Under the pieces are notes generated by a model. It ran no database searches. It was given only the letters and a program-made list of their open reading frames with translations, and was not told the origin of the DNA. The position numbers and the translations under genes were made by a program. A DNA stretch of 54,776 nt, from the NCBI GenBank assembly GCA_947176965.1, contig CAMWSU010000008.1, forward strand, positions 1 to 54,776, given 5' to 3'. Origin of the DNA: an uncultured Lachnospiraceae bacterium (lineage in GTDB: Bacteria; Bacillota; Clostridia; Lachnospirales; Lachnospiraceae). Below are positions 1-8,409 of this stretch, piece by piece (within the stretch, counting starts at the first letter, position 1; the number at the start of each line of letters is the position of its first letter).

Positions 1-321
1 GAGGAGACGAAGATCATTGCTATCGGGGTGGATTATCTGCGCATCGAAGGCGCATGCTATTGCGGGATCGGATTGCTCTTTTTACTTTATGGATATTTCC
101 GCGGCGTGAACAGACCGAAGATGTCACTCTGGCTGACGATCGTGTCACTTGGGACGCGTGTTGTGCTGGCATATCTGCTTGCGCCGATCGGCGCGGTCGG
201 CGTGTACGGAATCTGGGCGGCGATTCCGATCGGATGGGTGTTAGCTGACGGTGTCGGTCTTTTTACTATGAAAAAACAGAATCGCAGATGGAAAGAAAAC
301 AGCGCAGGCGGGGAAAAATAG
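1..321 (+). CDS. MATE family efflux transporter, C-terminal part (5' end outside window)
   Basis: The reading frame is open from the first base, so the gene begins upstream of the window; 106 C-terminal residues are visible. They contain two to three hydrophobic helices with a short basic loop carrying the stretch FRGVNRPKMSL, then an aromatic/glycine-rich helix (GVYGIWAAIPIGW) and a basic tail. This pattern is typical of the last helices of MATE (NorM/DinF-like) cation-coupled multidrug exporters in the cytoplasmic membrane. The family call rests on this C-terminal portion only; another polysaccharide or multidrug flippase fold is possible. The HD-domain gene follows after 41 bases and may be co-transcribed. 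Confidence 0.72.
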   Translation, partial: EETKIIAIGVDYLRIEGACYCGIGLLFLLYGYFRGVNRPKMSLWLTIVSLGTRVVLAYLLAPIGAVGVYGIWAAIPIGWVLADGVGLFTMKKQNRRWKENSAGGEK

Positions 322-362
322 TGTGAGAAGTACTTCTAAAGCTCATACCAATGGAGGCGGAT

Positions 363-1169
363 ATGGAGCAGATTGCATTTGCAGTGGACAGAAAGCGGGC
401 GATTGCGGCGTTTGATGCGTATACTGCAGGTTATGACAGAACGGATGAAAAGATTAAGCTGAAGGTCGATCATACTTATCGTGTGGCGGCGCTTAGTGAG
501 CGGATCGGAAGGTCGATCGGCTTAGAGGGACAGGCGCTTGACTTAGCCTGGACGATCGGGCTGTTACATGACGTCGGAAGATTTGAACAGCTTCGACGCT
601 ATGGGACGTTTGTGGATGCGGATTCCATCGATCATGCGCAGTTTGGAGCGGATATTTTGTTTCGGGACGGCGAGATCGCGAATTACCTTGCGGATGACAC
701 ACCAAAAGAAATCCTGAAACTCATCGAGACAGCGGTTCGCAGCCATAGTCTTTACCGCATTGCGGAGGACATGGACGAGCGGACGCGGATGTATTGCCAT
801 ATATTAAGGGATGCCGATAAGATCGACATTATGCGCGTCAACGTAGATGTGCCGCTTGAGGCAATCTATAATACGACGACGCGGGCGTTAAAAAACAGTG
901 AGGTCAGCGAAGAGGTGCTTGCAAGCTTTTCCGAGGAGCATGCAACGCTGCGCAGCTTAAAAAAGACGCCGGTCGATTATGTGGCGGGACATATTTCGCT
1001 TGTGTTTGAGCTTGTGTATCCGATCAGCGTCCGCATCGTGAGCGAGCAGGGGTATCTGAACAGACTGTTACATTTTGAAAGCGACTGCGCCAAAACGAGG
1101 GAACAATTTGCGTGGATGCGCACGCGGGTGGAATCGTACATGGAGCGGCGGATGACGGAAGGTAAGTAG
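363..1169 (+). CDS. HD domain phosphohydrolase
   Basis: The protein has 268 residues from the ATG at 363. An earlier in-frame ATG at 351 exists, but GGAGG at 353-357 sits 5 bases before 363 and decides for the later start. Metal-binding HD-domain residues are visible: H37, then H69-D70 in LLHDVGRF, H91 in DSIDHAQFG, and a later D in ILRDADKID. This is the general HD superfamily of metal-dependent phosphohydrolases; the substrate (nucleotide, cyclic dinucleotide or other) cannot be told. No membrane segment or signal peptide is seen, so it is probably cytoplasmic. A tandem hairpin starts at its stop codon. Confidence 0.8.
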   Translation: MEQIAFAVDRKRAIAAFDAYTAGYDRTDEKIKLKVDHTYRVAALSERIGRSIGLEGQALDLAWTIGLLHDVGRFEQLRRYGTFVDADSIDHAQFGADILFRDGEIANYLADDTPKEILKLIETAVRSHSLYRIAEDMDERTRMYCHILRDADKIDIMRVNVDVPLEAIYNTTTRALKNSEVSEEVLASFSEEHATLRSLKKTPVDYVAGHISLVFELVYPISVRIVSEQGYLNRLLHFESDCAKTREQFAWMRTRVESYMERRMTEGK

Positions 1170-1210
1170 ATTGAAAAATCAAAGATTTTTCAATCGGCGA
1201 ATTTGTTCGC
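1169..1210 (+). terminator. Tandem hairpins at the end of the HD gene
   Basis: A perfect 12-bp stem (GATTGAAAAATC, 1169-1180; loop AAA; 1184-1195) begins on the last base of the TAG stop codon. It is followed at once by GCGAA-TTTG-TTCGC (1197-1210). There is no real T-run, so this may stabilise mRNA or work as a weak bidirectional terminator towards the convergent reductase gene. Confidence 0.5.
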
Positions 1211-1297
1211 TTTGATGTTGACAGCATGGATGATTAAGAAGAAAAGAAAGTAAAAACAATCCGGCGGAATAGGCAAAGCAGACGAAGGCAGGAGGAA

Positions 1298-2017
1298 TCA
1301 AGTCCAGCCCCCGTCCACCGTAATGATCTGCCCGGTCAGATAATCGGGAGCATTGGCAAGCTGTAAGACGGTCTGTGCGATTTCCGCAGCCGTGCCGAGA
1401 CGATCCGCCGGAATTTCTTCTTTTATGGAAGAAAGCTCCTCGGCGGAAAGATGACGATTCATGTCCGTGTCAATGATGCCGCAGGCAATGGCGTTGACGG
1501 GGATATGGCTCGGCGCAAGCTCTTTGGCAAGCGCTTTGGTAAAGCCGCCCACGCCTGCCTTGCTCGCAGAATAAGCGGTCTCCATGGAAGCGCCCACACA
1601 GCCCCATACCGACGAGATATTGATGATGTGCCCGCTGTGCTCTTTTAACATGAGAGGAACGGCGTGGCGGGCAGTATAAAAACAGGAATTGAGGTTGACG
1701 TTCATGACGTGAAGCCATTCTTCCACCGTCATTGTATGCAAAAGACCGACATGCGAAATGCCGGCGTTATTGACGAGTACATCCAGACGGTCGATCTGCG
1801 CAAACATGCCGTCAACAAAACGGGAATCACCGACATCGCCGAAAAACAGGCGGCAGTGTGTGCCATATTGTGCGGTAAGATCAGCGGCAAAGGTTGTCAG
1901 CTCCTCTTTGGAGCGGAGGCAGTTTAAGATCAGGTCGAAACCTTCTTTGGCAAACAGCCCGGCACAGGCCCTGCCGATGCCGCGGGATGCACCCGTGATC
2001 AGTACGGTTCGGTTCAT
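1298..2017 (-). CDS. SDR family oxidoreductase, probably EF-P 5-aminopentanone reductase-like (YmfI-like)
   Basis: The protein has 239 residues and is a classical short-chain dehydrogenase/reductase. It shows the NAD(P) site TGASRGIG (8-15), NNAG (83-86), catalytic Ser about 135-136 and YSASK with Y149 and K153, and ends with the usual TGQIITVDGG. The stretch SSVWGCVGAS just before the catalytic Tyr, the length of about 240 and the Firmicutes context resemble YmfI, the reductase acting on modified elongation factor P. A FabG-type 3-oxoacyl-ACP reductase is the main alternative, but no fatty-acid genes are nearby. The start has AAAGGA seven bases upstream on the minus strand. It is convergent with the HD gene and divergent from the NlpC/P60 gene. 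Confidence 0.8.
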   Translation of the reverse strand: MNRTVLITGASRGIGRACAGLFAKEGFDLILNCLRSKEELTTFAADLTAQYGTHCRLFFGDVGDSRFVDGMFAQIDRLDVLVNNAGISHVGLLHTMTVEEWLHVMNVNLNSCFYTARHAVPLMLKEHSGHIINISSVWGCVGASMETAYSASKAGVGGFTKALAKELAPSHIPVNAIACGIIDTDMNRHLSAEELSSIKEEIPADRLGTAAEIAQTVLQLANAPDYLTGQIITVDGGWT

Positions 2018-2157
2018 GAGGAAATCCTTTCTGTCCGGATTCAGCGGACATCTGATGGTTTTATGCTAAAAAAAGTCGTCCGGTTTGTCAATTATTTTTT
2101 TCTATAAATTTCATAATGAAATCCGGGTAAAAAATAATTGGAAAATCCTTCCAAGGG

Positions 2158-2186
2158 TTGACAAGGAAAGCGTCGCGTGTTATATT
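2158..2186 (+). promoter_or_regulatory. Sigma-A type promoter of the NlpC/P60 gene
   Basis: TTGACA at 2158-2163 and TATATT at 2181-2186 are separated by exactly 17 bases. The start codon follows 82 bases downstream with GGAGGAAGG as ribosome site. Confidence 0.75.
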
Positions 2187-2268
2187 TAGCAACAAGATGT
2201 AATAATTTTGTAACAAATTTAACACAATACGATAGAAATGACCTTTGTTGATTTTTTGGAGGAAGGGA

Positions 2269-3726
2269 ATGAAACGGAAAGAATTGATAGCCGCAGCGAT
2301 TTTGTTTGCAGGAGTACTTGCTGCTTCCAATGCGGATGTTTCGGCGGATGCGACACAGGTTGAAACGTTGCTCCCTGCAGAGGGAGTGGCGTTAAAGCTT
2401 GAGGAAGGCACCTCTGTCGAGGAACTGGAGCAGAGTGCGTTAGCGGATGCAGAAAGCGATATAGAGGTTCTTGCCATGTCCCAGGAAGCGGGGCTGGCGG
2501 TGACAGCAGGTTTTGGTGAGCAGATGTCAACAGACATTGTTCCGGAGGAAGGAACGGTACCGTCTGAGGACGGAGCGCAAGATACCGGAGCGGACGGCAT
2601 CGGACGGAGTGTGGACGGTGATGAGGCACAGGAGCCGGATGAAGATACCGATGCGGATGATGCCGATGAAGAGGGCGATACGGACGAAGAAAATGCCGAT
2701 GCGGATGGGGAAGATACGGACGCGGAGGATGAGTCAGAGGAGGACGAGGAGGCGCCGGAGGATTACGGCAGCCTTGTCATTGCAAGAGTACGCGATTGGG
2801 TGAATGTCAGAAGCGGTCCGACGACGGACAGCGAGATTGTCGGAAAGCTGTATAATAATTCCGTCGGCGAGCTGATCAGGCGGGAGGGCGACTGGTATTA
2901 CATCGCGTCCGGCACGGTTACGGGTTATGTCAGCGCAGATTACTGTGTATCCGGCGAGGAAGCGGAGGCGCTCATTGATGAGGTCAGCATCCAGATTGCA
3001 ACGGTGAACACCCAGACGTTGAAGCTTCGTGCGGAAGGCTCCACGGAGGCAAGAGTATTACAGCTATTGCCCTATGGCGATAAGCTTGATGTGTTAGAGT
3101 CCGATCATGGAGACGGATGGATCAAGGTAAACGTGAACGATACGCAGGGTTATGTATCTGCTGATTACGTTACGGTCGCAATTTCTTTCGTTTCGGCGGA
3201 GTCCAAAGAGGAAGAAGAGGCAAGACTTGCCGAGGAACGCGCAGCGCGTGCAGAAGCGGAGCGCAGGGCGGCAGAGCTTGCGGCACAGGAGGCAGCACTG
3301 GCACAGGCGCAGCAGCCGCCGGTGTCAAGTGAGGTGGTCGGGACTGAACAGGCACCTGCGCCGGTATCCACCGGAAGTGGACTCGGAGCGGAGATTGCCA
3401 ATTATGCATTACAGTTCGTCGGTAATCCGTATGTATATGGAGGAACGAGCTTAACAAACGGAGCGGACTGCTCGGGCTTTGTTCTTGCGGTATACGCACA
3501 GTATGGCGTCAGCCTGCCGCATTCGGCTACAGCGGATCGCAGTATGGGAACCGCGGTAGGAAGCCTTGCAGAGGCACAGCCGGGCGATCTGGTATGCTAC
3601 TCCGGTCATGTCGGCATTTATATCGGGAACGGACAGATCGTTCATGCGAGTACACCGAGAACCGGTATTAAGATTTCAAGCGCGACCTATAAGCCGATCG
3701 CATGCATTCGAAGAATCTTTAACTAA
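2269..3726 (+). CDS. Secreted SH3b / NlpC-P60 peptidoglycan endopeptidase
   Basis: The protein has 485 residues. The ATG at 2269 is chosen over the in-frame ATG at 2245 because GGAGGAAGGG lies directly before it and it opens a clean signal peptide (KRK, hydrophobic core, cleavage near ADA, about residue 28). Domains in order: a variable segment, an Asp/Glu-rich low-complexity stretch (about 110-165), two bacterial SH3 domains (about 170-225 and 240-300), an Ala/Glu-rich coiled-coil linker (about 305-350), and a C-terminal NlpC/P60 domain with Cys401 (in ADCSGF), His447 and His459 as the likely catalytic triad. It should cut peptide stems of peptidoglycan outside the cell. It is a single-gene unit with its own promoter and a strong terminator. 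Confidence 0.92.
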   Translation: MKRKELIAAAILFAGVLAASNADVSADATQVETLLPAEGVALKLEEGTSVEELEQSALADAESDIEVLAMSQEAGLAVTAGFGEQMSTDIVPEEGTVPSEDGAQDTGADGIGRSVDGDEAQEPDEDTDADDADEEGDTDEENADADGEDTDAEDESEEDEEAPEDYGSLVIARVRDWVNVRSGPTTDSEIVGKLYNNSVGELIRREGDWYYIASGTVTGYVSADYCVSGEEAEALIDEVSIQIATVNTQTLKLRAEGSTEARVLQLLPYGDKLDVLESDHGDGWIKVNVNDTQGYVSADYVTVAISFVSAESKEEEEARLAEERAARAEAERRAAELAAQEAALAQAQQPPVSSEVVGTEQAPAPVSTGSGLGAEIANYALQFVGNPYVYGGTSLTNGADCSGFVLAVYAQYGVSLPHSATADRSMGTAVGSLAEAQPGDLVCYSGHVGIYIGNGQIVHASTPRTGIKISSATYKPIACIRRIFN

Positions 3727-3739
3727 ATAAAAGTAAGGC

Positions 3740-3773
3740 GGGGGACAGTCTTAGGACTGTCCCCCCCTTTTTT
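3740..3773 (+). terminator. Rho-independent terminator of the NlpC/P60 gene
   Basis: An 11-bp perfect stem (GGGGGACAGTC, 3740-3750; loop TTAG; 3755-3765) is followed by CC and six T (3768-3773). Confidence 0.93.
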
Positions 3774-3863
3774 GGCGTAATTGACAAGGCAGCATTCACA
3801 CTTGGCATCAGGCAGCAGCTGCGCCCGCCTGATCTTGAATGTGTAGTATCATATTGACAATGG

Positions 3864-5633
3864 ATGCAACTCATCCGGGTCACGGGCTATCAGGATCAGA
3901 TAAGCGCTATTGTCCAAAATGCGGATGCGCATCTGGGCAGACCGGAGACCGGAAGCTACGGACCCATGGAAAGAAGTTTTATGGAGAGCAGGCTCAGAAA
4001 GACACGGGAGATATATCAGGGGCTCATGGATGTAGAGCCGGTCTTTTATCCTTCCCGCGGAATCAGGGCGTTTGTGGATAATCCGGTAACGGACTGCTGC
4101 TGTTTATTTATTCTGCTGCTTGCAGTATTTCAGATTTTGACGGCGGAGCGCCAGAATGAATTGATCATTTTATCGAAGACGACCTGCCGCGGCAGGCGGG
4201 CGCACGGGATTGTCAAGGCGCTTGCTTTGGGAATCGTATGTGCCTTTGTTACGGTGCTGTTGATCACGGAAAGCATTCTTGTGATCGGGAGCATTTATCC
4301 CTTCTTGTCGCTTATGCACCCCATTCAATCCGTATTTTCTTATTGTGCGCTTCGAGTAAACATTTTGGGCTACCTGTGTATCTATATGGTTATAAAAATG
4401 CTTTTTTATCTTTTGTGTACGGCGGTATTTTATTTTGTCTGCTGCCTGCTGCGCAAAGTAATCCCCATTTTTCTGATACTGGCAGGAACAACCGGGCTGC
4501 TGCTTTACCTGTATATGAGTATTTCGGAGAATTCCTATCTGGCACCGCTTAAGACCATGAATCCGATTGCGTTCGGTCGGGCGGGAGCGCTGCTGGAACG
4601 CTACCAATGCGTAAATGTATTTGGGATAGCAGTGAACAAGCTGATTTTATATGCAGGCATATGCGGCGTGCTGGCGCTTCTGTTCTTTGCGGCGGCAGTT
4701 AAGGTGTTTGCGTTATCGTATGAAAAAAATATAGTATCTGACAGGCGTTCTTTTTTTGACAGAAAGAAAAGATGGAGTGTGGGATTAATTCGCCATGAGT
4801 GCTATAAAACGTTTATTTCGCAGAAGATCATTTATGTATTGATTTTTGCGGGGTTCTTTGCATGGTTATTGTATACGCCCTTTGGCTGGAATGGACTTTC
4901 CCTTTCGGAAGTCTTTTATTATCGGTATTCGGAGGCGGTCAAGGGCGCATATACGGACGAGATTGACGAATTTATACGTCAAAACCGGGAGACGGTTTAT
5001 ACCGGAATGACGCAGCCGGGCTTGGAGGAGGGACAGCTGATCACTTATAATGCCATGCTGGAAGCGCTAACATGGATGTCGGAATATGCAGCGTATTTAT
5101 CCGATCATGAGGATAGCTATTACATATACAATCAGGGGTACACGGCGCTTACGGGCGGGAATGGTGTGGTAAACCGGCAGAATATCATGACATCTATTGT
5201 CATGTATGCGTTTGCTGCCGTATGCTTTGTGCTTACCGTGTCAATCGACTATCAACATGGGGAAAACCGCCTGATTCATTCAACCGTAAAAGGGCGAAGG
5301 GCATATATCGGATCGAAAATGTTGATCGGAATGTTGATTGCGGCTGTCCTGCTCTGCATGTTCTGGCTGCCACAGCTTGTGGGAACCCTGCGTTTGTGGG
5401 GAACAGAGTTTATTTTTGCACCTGCGTATAGTCTGCAGCATTTGGACGGAATCTGGGGAGGTATTTCCATCTTTACTTATTTGTGCCTTAAATATATGGG
5501 AAAATATATGATGCTCCTTGGAGTTATGGTTTTTTCCTATTTGCTCGAACGTAAGGTGAAAAGCAGTGTGACGGCAATTGTCTGGGTGTGTGCGGTGGTT
5601 GAAATCCCCCTTGTGGTAATGCTTCTCAATTGA
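3864..5633 (+). CDS. ABC-2-type transporter permease, probably 5'-truncated remnant
   Basis: The open frame encodes 589 residues with roughly ten hydrophobic helices in two halves and two large extracytoplasmic loops, like ABC-2 permeases of peptide or bacitracin exporters. The protein opens inside what looks like the first extracytoplasmic loop (YQDQISAIVQNADAHLG); the usual cytoplasmic start and first membrane helix are missing. An in-frame TGA lies at 3855-3857, no ribosome site precedes the ATG at 3864, and only 90 bases separate it from the preceding terminator. No ATPase partner gene is present. I infer loss of the 5' end, so the gene may be a decaying remnant although the rest is intact. 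Confidence 0.65.
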   Translation: MQLIRVTGYQDQISAIVQNADAHLGRPETGSYGPMERSFMESRLRKTREIYQGLMDVEPVFYPSRGIRAFVDNPVTDCCCLFILLLAVFQILTAERQNELIILSKTTCRGRRAHGIVKALALGIVCAFVTVLLITESILVIGSIYPFLSLMHPIQSVFSYCALRVNILGYLCIYMVIKMLFYLLCTAVFYFVCCLLRKVIPIFLILAGTTGLLLYLYMSISENSYLAPLKTMNPIAFGRAGALLERYQCVNVFGIAVNKLILYAGICGVLALLFFAAAVKVFALSYEKNIVSDRRSFFDRKKRWSVGLIRHECYKTFISQKIIYVLIFAGFFAWLLYTPFGWNGLSLSEVFYYRYSEAVKGAYTDEIDEFIRQNRETVYTGMTQPGLEEGQLITYNAMLEALTWMSEYAAYLSDHEDSYYIYNQGYTALTGGNGVVNRQNIMTSIVMYAFAAVCFVLTVSIDYQHGENRLIHSTVKGRRAYIGSKMLIGMLIAAVLLCMFWLPQLVGTLRLWGTEFIFAPAYSLQHLDGIWGGISIFTYLCLKYMGKYMMLLGVMVFSYLLERKVKSSVTAIVWVCAVVEIPLVVMLLN

Positions 5634-5729
5634 ACGACACATATGTCAGAAGTGCGATTTGGGAAAAATGTACAAAAGGAAAAAAAGCAAGTCCTTTTTT
5701 GGAAAAAGTTCACTTTTTTTAGAGTGCGG

Positions 5730-5800
5730 TTATCCACATTGAAAATGGCGGTTTTATGCGGAATCACCATTTATACACGGAGTTATCCACATTATCCACA
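5730..5800 (+). other. DnaA-box cluster
   Basis: Three perfect TTATCCACA boxes (5730-5738, 5783-5791, 5792-5800) and one near match TTATACACG (5771-5779) lie on the same strand within 71 bases. They sit in the 383-base space between the ABC permease remnant and hpf. This density is far above chance and is the signature of DnaA binding. No dnaA, dnaN or rpmH is nearby, so it is more likely a titration or regulatory site than oriC. The last two boxes are directly abutting. Apart from these boxes and the hpf promoter I see nothing else in this intergenic stretch. Confidence 0.7.
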
Positions 5801-5953
5801 GGAAAAACGAGGAAACAAAGAACTGTTTTTATGGAAACCATAAGGAACGGATGTTTTGTGTAGAAATCATAAAAATACGAAAACGGCCAAAAAAACATGA
5901 AAATCGCTTGACTTTCTTAATGTCAAAAAGTTTCAGACAATTGTATAAAATGT

Positions 5954-5982
5954 TGCAAAAAACGGGGGCTCTGTGGTATAAT
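5954..5982 (+). promoter_or_regulatory. Promoter of hpf
   Basis: TTGCAA (5954-5959), a 17-base spacer and TATAAT (5977-5982), preceded by TGG as an extended -10. The hpf start codon is 35 bases further on with AAAGGGATG as ribosome site. Confidence 0.8.
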
Positions 5983-6016
5983 CATTATACAATATAACAA
6001 CGAAAGGGATGATGCT

Positions 6017-6544
6017 ATGAAGTTTATTATTTTAGGCAAGAATATCGAAGTGACAGAAGGGCTCAGGTCTGCGGTAGAGGACAAGATCGGCAAGCTCGAG
6101 AAATACTTTACGACAGAGACTGAGGTGCATGTAACCCTGAGTGTGGAAAAGGAGAGGCAGAAGATCGAGGTTACGATTCCCGTAAAGGGAAATATCATCC
6201 GTTCCGAGCAGGTCAGCAATGATATGTACGTTTCCATTGACTTAGTTGAGGAAATTATCGAGAGACAGTTAAAGAAATATAAGACAAAGCTGGTAGAGCA
6301 GCAGCAGTCAGCGAACTATTTTAAGAAGGATTATATTGACAGGGAATTTCCGGAGGAAGAGGAGATCAAGATCATCCGTACGAAGAAGTTCGACATTAAG
6401 CCGATGTATCCCGAGGATGCCTGCATCCAGATGGAGCTTTTAGGACACAGCTTCTTTGTATTCTGCAATGCGGAGACCGATCAGGTAAACGTTGTGTATA
6501 AGAGAAAGGGCAACACCTACGGTCTGATCGAACCGGAGCTTTAA
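6017..6544 (+). CDS. hpf: Ribosome hibernation-promoting factor, long form
   Basis: The protein has 175 residues, the length of long HPF in Firmicutes. The N-terminal ribosome-binding domain (about 1-100) opens with MKFIILGKNIEVTEGLR. The C-terminal dimerisation domain (about 118-175) carries KKFDIKPMYPEDACIQMELLGH and the end VVYKRKGNTYGLIEP, both hallmarks. Long HPF pairs 70S ribosomes into inactive 100S dimers in stationary phase. In Bacillus the gene lies next to secA and prfB; here those are 32 kb away. It has its own extended -10 promoter, and DnaA boxes lie 220 to 290 bases upstream of the start. Confidence 0.95.
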   Translation: MKFIILGKNIEVTEGLRSAVEDKIGKLEKYFTTETEVHVTLSVEKERQKIEVTIPVKGNIIRSEQVSNDMYVSIDLVEEIIERQLKKYKTKLVEQQQSANYFKKDYIDREFPEEEEIKIIRTKKFDIKPMYPEDACIQMELLGHSFFVFCNAETDQVNVVYKRKGNTYGLIEPEL

Positions 6545-6712
6545 GCGGTTACCAAAGATGATTTTTTACATAGATCACATGCAGAACGCGGACAAGCGAA
6601 GGTACTAATAAGACGGCAGGCGCATGCGTGCATAGGGTAAAAGAAGAACGTGAACCGCGCCGGAAGCGGTAAGGTACGAAAGAACATATCAGGTACAAAG
6701 GAATTGCTGCGG

Positions 6713-6880
6713 TACAAGAGAAACACGAAGCACGAAAGAAGCATAAGGCGCAAAAGAGATCGTTGCGGTACAGAAGAATCACGAAGCACGAAAGAAGCAT
6801 AAGGCGCAAAAGAGATCGTTAAGATACAGGAGAAACACGAAACACAAACGAAACATAGGGTACGAAAGCAACAAGGAGGC
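6713..6880 (+). repeat. Three imperfect 56-bp direct repeats downstream of hpf
   Basis: Units 6713-6768, 6769-6824 and 6825-6880 each begin with TACA and share the core CACGAAGCACGAAAGAAGC. Units 1 and 2 are identical over 41 bases (6724-6764 and 6780-6820); unit 3 has decayed. A further degraded partial unit lies before 6713. The whole 474-base gap from 6545 to 7018 holds this array, the terminator at 6879 and no believable gene; open frames on the minus strand here are composition artefacts rich in Phe, Leu and Cys that repeat with the DNA. Confidence 0.8.
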
Positions 6881-6925
6881 TGTCGTTTTCCTGAATGAAA
6901 ATTCAGGAAACGGCAGCTTCTTTTT
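6879..6925 (+). terminator. Rho-independent terminator downstream of hpf
   Basis: The stem is GGCTGTCG-type at 6879-6896 with loop GAAA and arm 6901-6917 (one bulged base and one wobble pair), followed by TTCTTTTT to 6925. It lies 335 bases after the hpf stop, so hpf mRNA would carry the repeat array as a long 3' UTR. Confidence 0.85.
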
Positions 6926-7018
6926 CATACCGCCCCGGGTTCCGCAATAAAATAGTGTGAAGGAAGTGCGCAAATAAGGCGCTTTTCAAAGAACGGGATT
7001 TATGGGGAGCGGAATACT

Positions 7019-8134
7019 ATGAAAGAAAAACGTGGAAAAGCAAAACGGCGCGGTCTGCTGCTCCGGATCGGAATTGCGGTGGAAGCGGCAGGCATTTGTG
7101 CGGCGATTCTTTTTTTAACCCATACTGCGCCACTGCACGGGAAAAGCGACGGGGCGGCAAGCGAGACGCTTTCTACGGGTACCCGCTTGTACGACGAATC
7201 GGGAGGAACGGGCAGGGATTATATCACATGGGTGGATTTCAATGTCACGGCGGAAGCGATGCGCTGCGCCCTGCAATATGACCTTGATACCTATGGGACC
7301 GATATTCATATTGACTGGATCGTGCTGCTTGCGTATGCGGGCTGTCGCGGCGGCGGAGAGTTCTCGTCCAACTCTCTGGGTTATATACGCGACCTTGCCG
7401 AACGGATGAAGAACAGTGAGACGACAGTGGAGAAGCTCTCGAACGAGCTTTCTTATTTTGACTACTATTATGAAGCCTATTCCGCGGTGCTGGGCGGCTA
7501 TGTCGGAGAATATGAGATTGAGCGGCAGGCGGAGGACGGCAGCACGACTATGGAGCGCGTTTACGGCGTCAAGGTTTTCTCGCCGATCGCAAAAGGCTTT
7601 GCCTACAATGACTATGATGATTTCGGCGCGTCGAGGAGTTATGGCTACAGACGGCCGCATTTGGGACACGATATGATGGGCGTGATCGGCACGCCGATCG
7701 TTGCGATCGAGTCCGGCTATGTGGAGGCGCTCGGCTGGAACCGTTACGGCGGCTGGCGCATCGGCATCCGAAGCTTTGACGGCAGACGCTATTATTATTA
7801 CGCGCATTTGAGACAGAATTATCCCTATGCGGAGGGACTTGAGGAGGGAAGCGTCGTGACAGCGGGTGACGTGATCGGCTATATGGGTCATACGGGCTAC
7901 AGTACGACGGAGAACACGAACAATATCGAGGTCGTGCATCTGCATTGGGGATTGCAGCTTATTTTTGATGAGTCCCAAAAGGACGGAAACAATGAAATAT
8001 GGGTGGACTGTTATGACCTGACAAACTTTTTAAGCCGCTACCGAAGTGCGGTGGAAAAAGTCGGCGACACAAGAGAATGGATTCGCAGCGTTCCCATGAC
8101 CGATCCGGCGGTGGCGGATTATCTTGCGCAGTGA
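7019..8134 (+). CDS. M23 family metallopeptidase, membrane-anchored
   Basis: The protein has 371 residues. A basic start (KEKRGKAKRRG) is followed by one hydrophobic helix (about 21-42), which would anchor the protein with its bulk outside the membrane. The C-terminal LytM/M23 domain shows H217-D218 in GHDMMGVIGTPIVA and the HxH motif H307-L-H309 in VHLHWG, the expected zinc-binding and catalytic pattern of peptidoglycan endopeptidases. The middle part (about 60-190) is not recognised. It resembles the M23 proteins of sporulation or division, but no partner gene is present to decide. GGGGAG lies about ten bases before the ATG. Confidence 0.88.
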   Translation: MKEKRGKAKRRGLLLRIGIAVEAAGICAAILFLTHTAPLHGKSDGAASETLSTGTRLYDESGGTGRDYITWVDFNVTAEAMRCALQYDLDTYGTDIHIDWIVLLAYAGCRGGGEFSSNSLGYIRDLAERMKNSETTVEKLSNELSYFDYYYEAYSAVLGGYVGEYEIERQAEDGSTTMERVYGVKVFSPIAKGFAYNDYDDFGASRSYGYRRPHLGHDMMGVIGTPIVAIESGYVEALGWNRYGGWRIGIRSFDGRRYYYYAHLRQNYPYAEGLEEGSVVTAGDVIGYMGHTGYSTTENTNNIEVVHLHWGLQLIFDESQKDGNNEIWVDCYDLTNFLSRYRSAVEKVGDTREWIRSVPMTDPAVADYLAQ

Positions 8135-8183
8135 GCTGCGTGGTGTTTTATTCATACTTGTATGGAAACAGAAACGATGCGAA

Positions 8184-8216
8184 AAGGACTGCCCGGTAAG
8201 CGTGCGGTTCTTTTTT
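8184..8216 (+). terminator. Terminator of the M23 gene
   Basis: A 9-bp stem with two G-T pairs (8184-8192 with 8204-8212) has an 11-base loop and runs into six T (8211-8216). Confidence 0.7.
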
Positions 8217-8298
8217 ACTCTTTTATTTGGATTGCTTATGGGGTTTGGCGAGATAGCAAAAGCGATAAAAAATAACACCGGCAATCCCGCACTTTTCG

Positions 8299-8327
8299 TT
8301 GCAAAACTCACGTCTCTATGTTAGAAT
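8299..8327 (+). promoter_or_regulatory. Promoter of the butyrate operon
   Basis: TTGCAA (8299-8304), 17 bases, TAGAAT (8322-8327), with TGT as extended -10. The thl start lies 83 bases downstream. This is the only clear promoter before the six-gene operon. Confidence 0.78.
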
Positions 8328-8409
8328 ATCAACAGAGCACAATGATAAAAAAATAACAATCATTGGCATGCCCGAAACGGGATTAAAATCATATCAGGAG
8401 GGATTATCA

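Noticed and set aside
5634-6016. Chromosomal origin of replication
   Set aside because: The DnaA boxes are convincing, but there is no dnaA, dnaN or rpmH nearby and no clear unwinding element.
6541-6973. Several minus-strand open frames rich in Phe, Leu and Cys between hpf and the M23 gene
   Set aside because: They repeat with the 56-bp DNA array, have no ribosome sites and cross the hpf terminator.
7115-7978. 287-codon minus-strand frame opposite the M23 gene
   Set aside because: It is a shadow of a clear M23 gene on the plus strand and has no domain or ribosome site.
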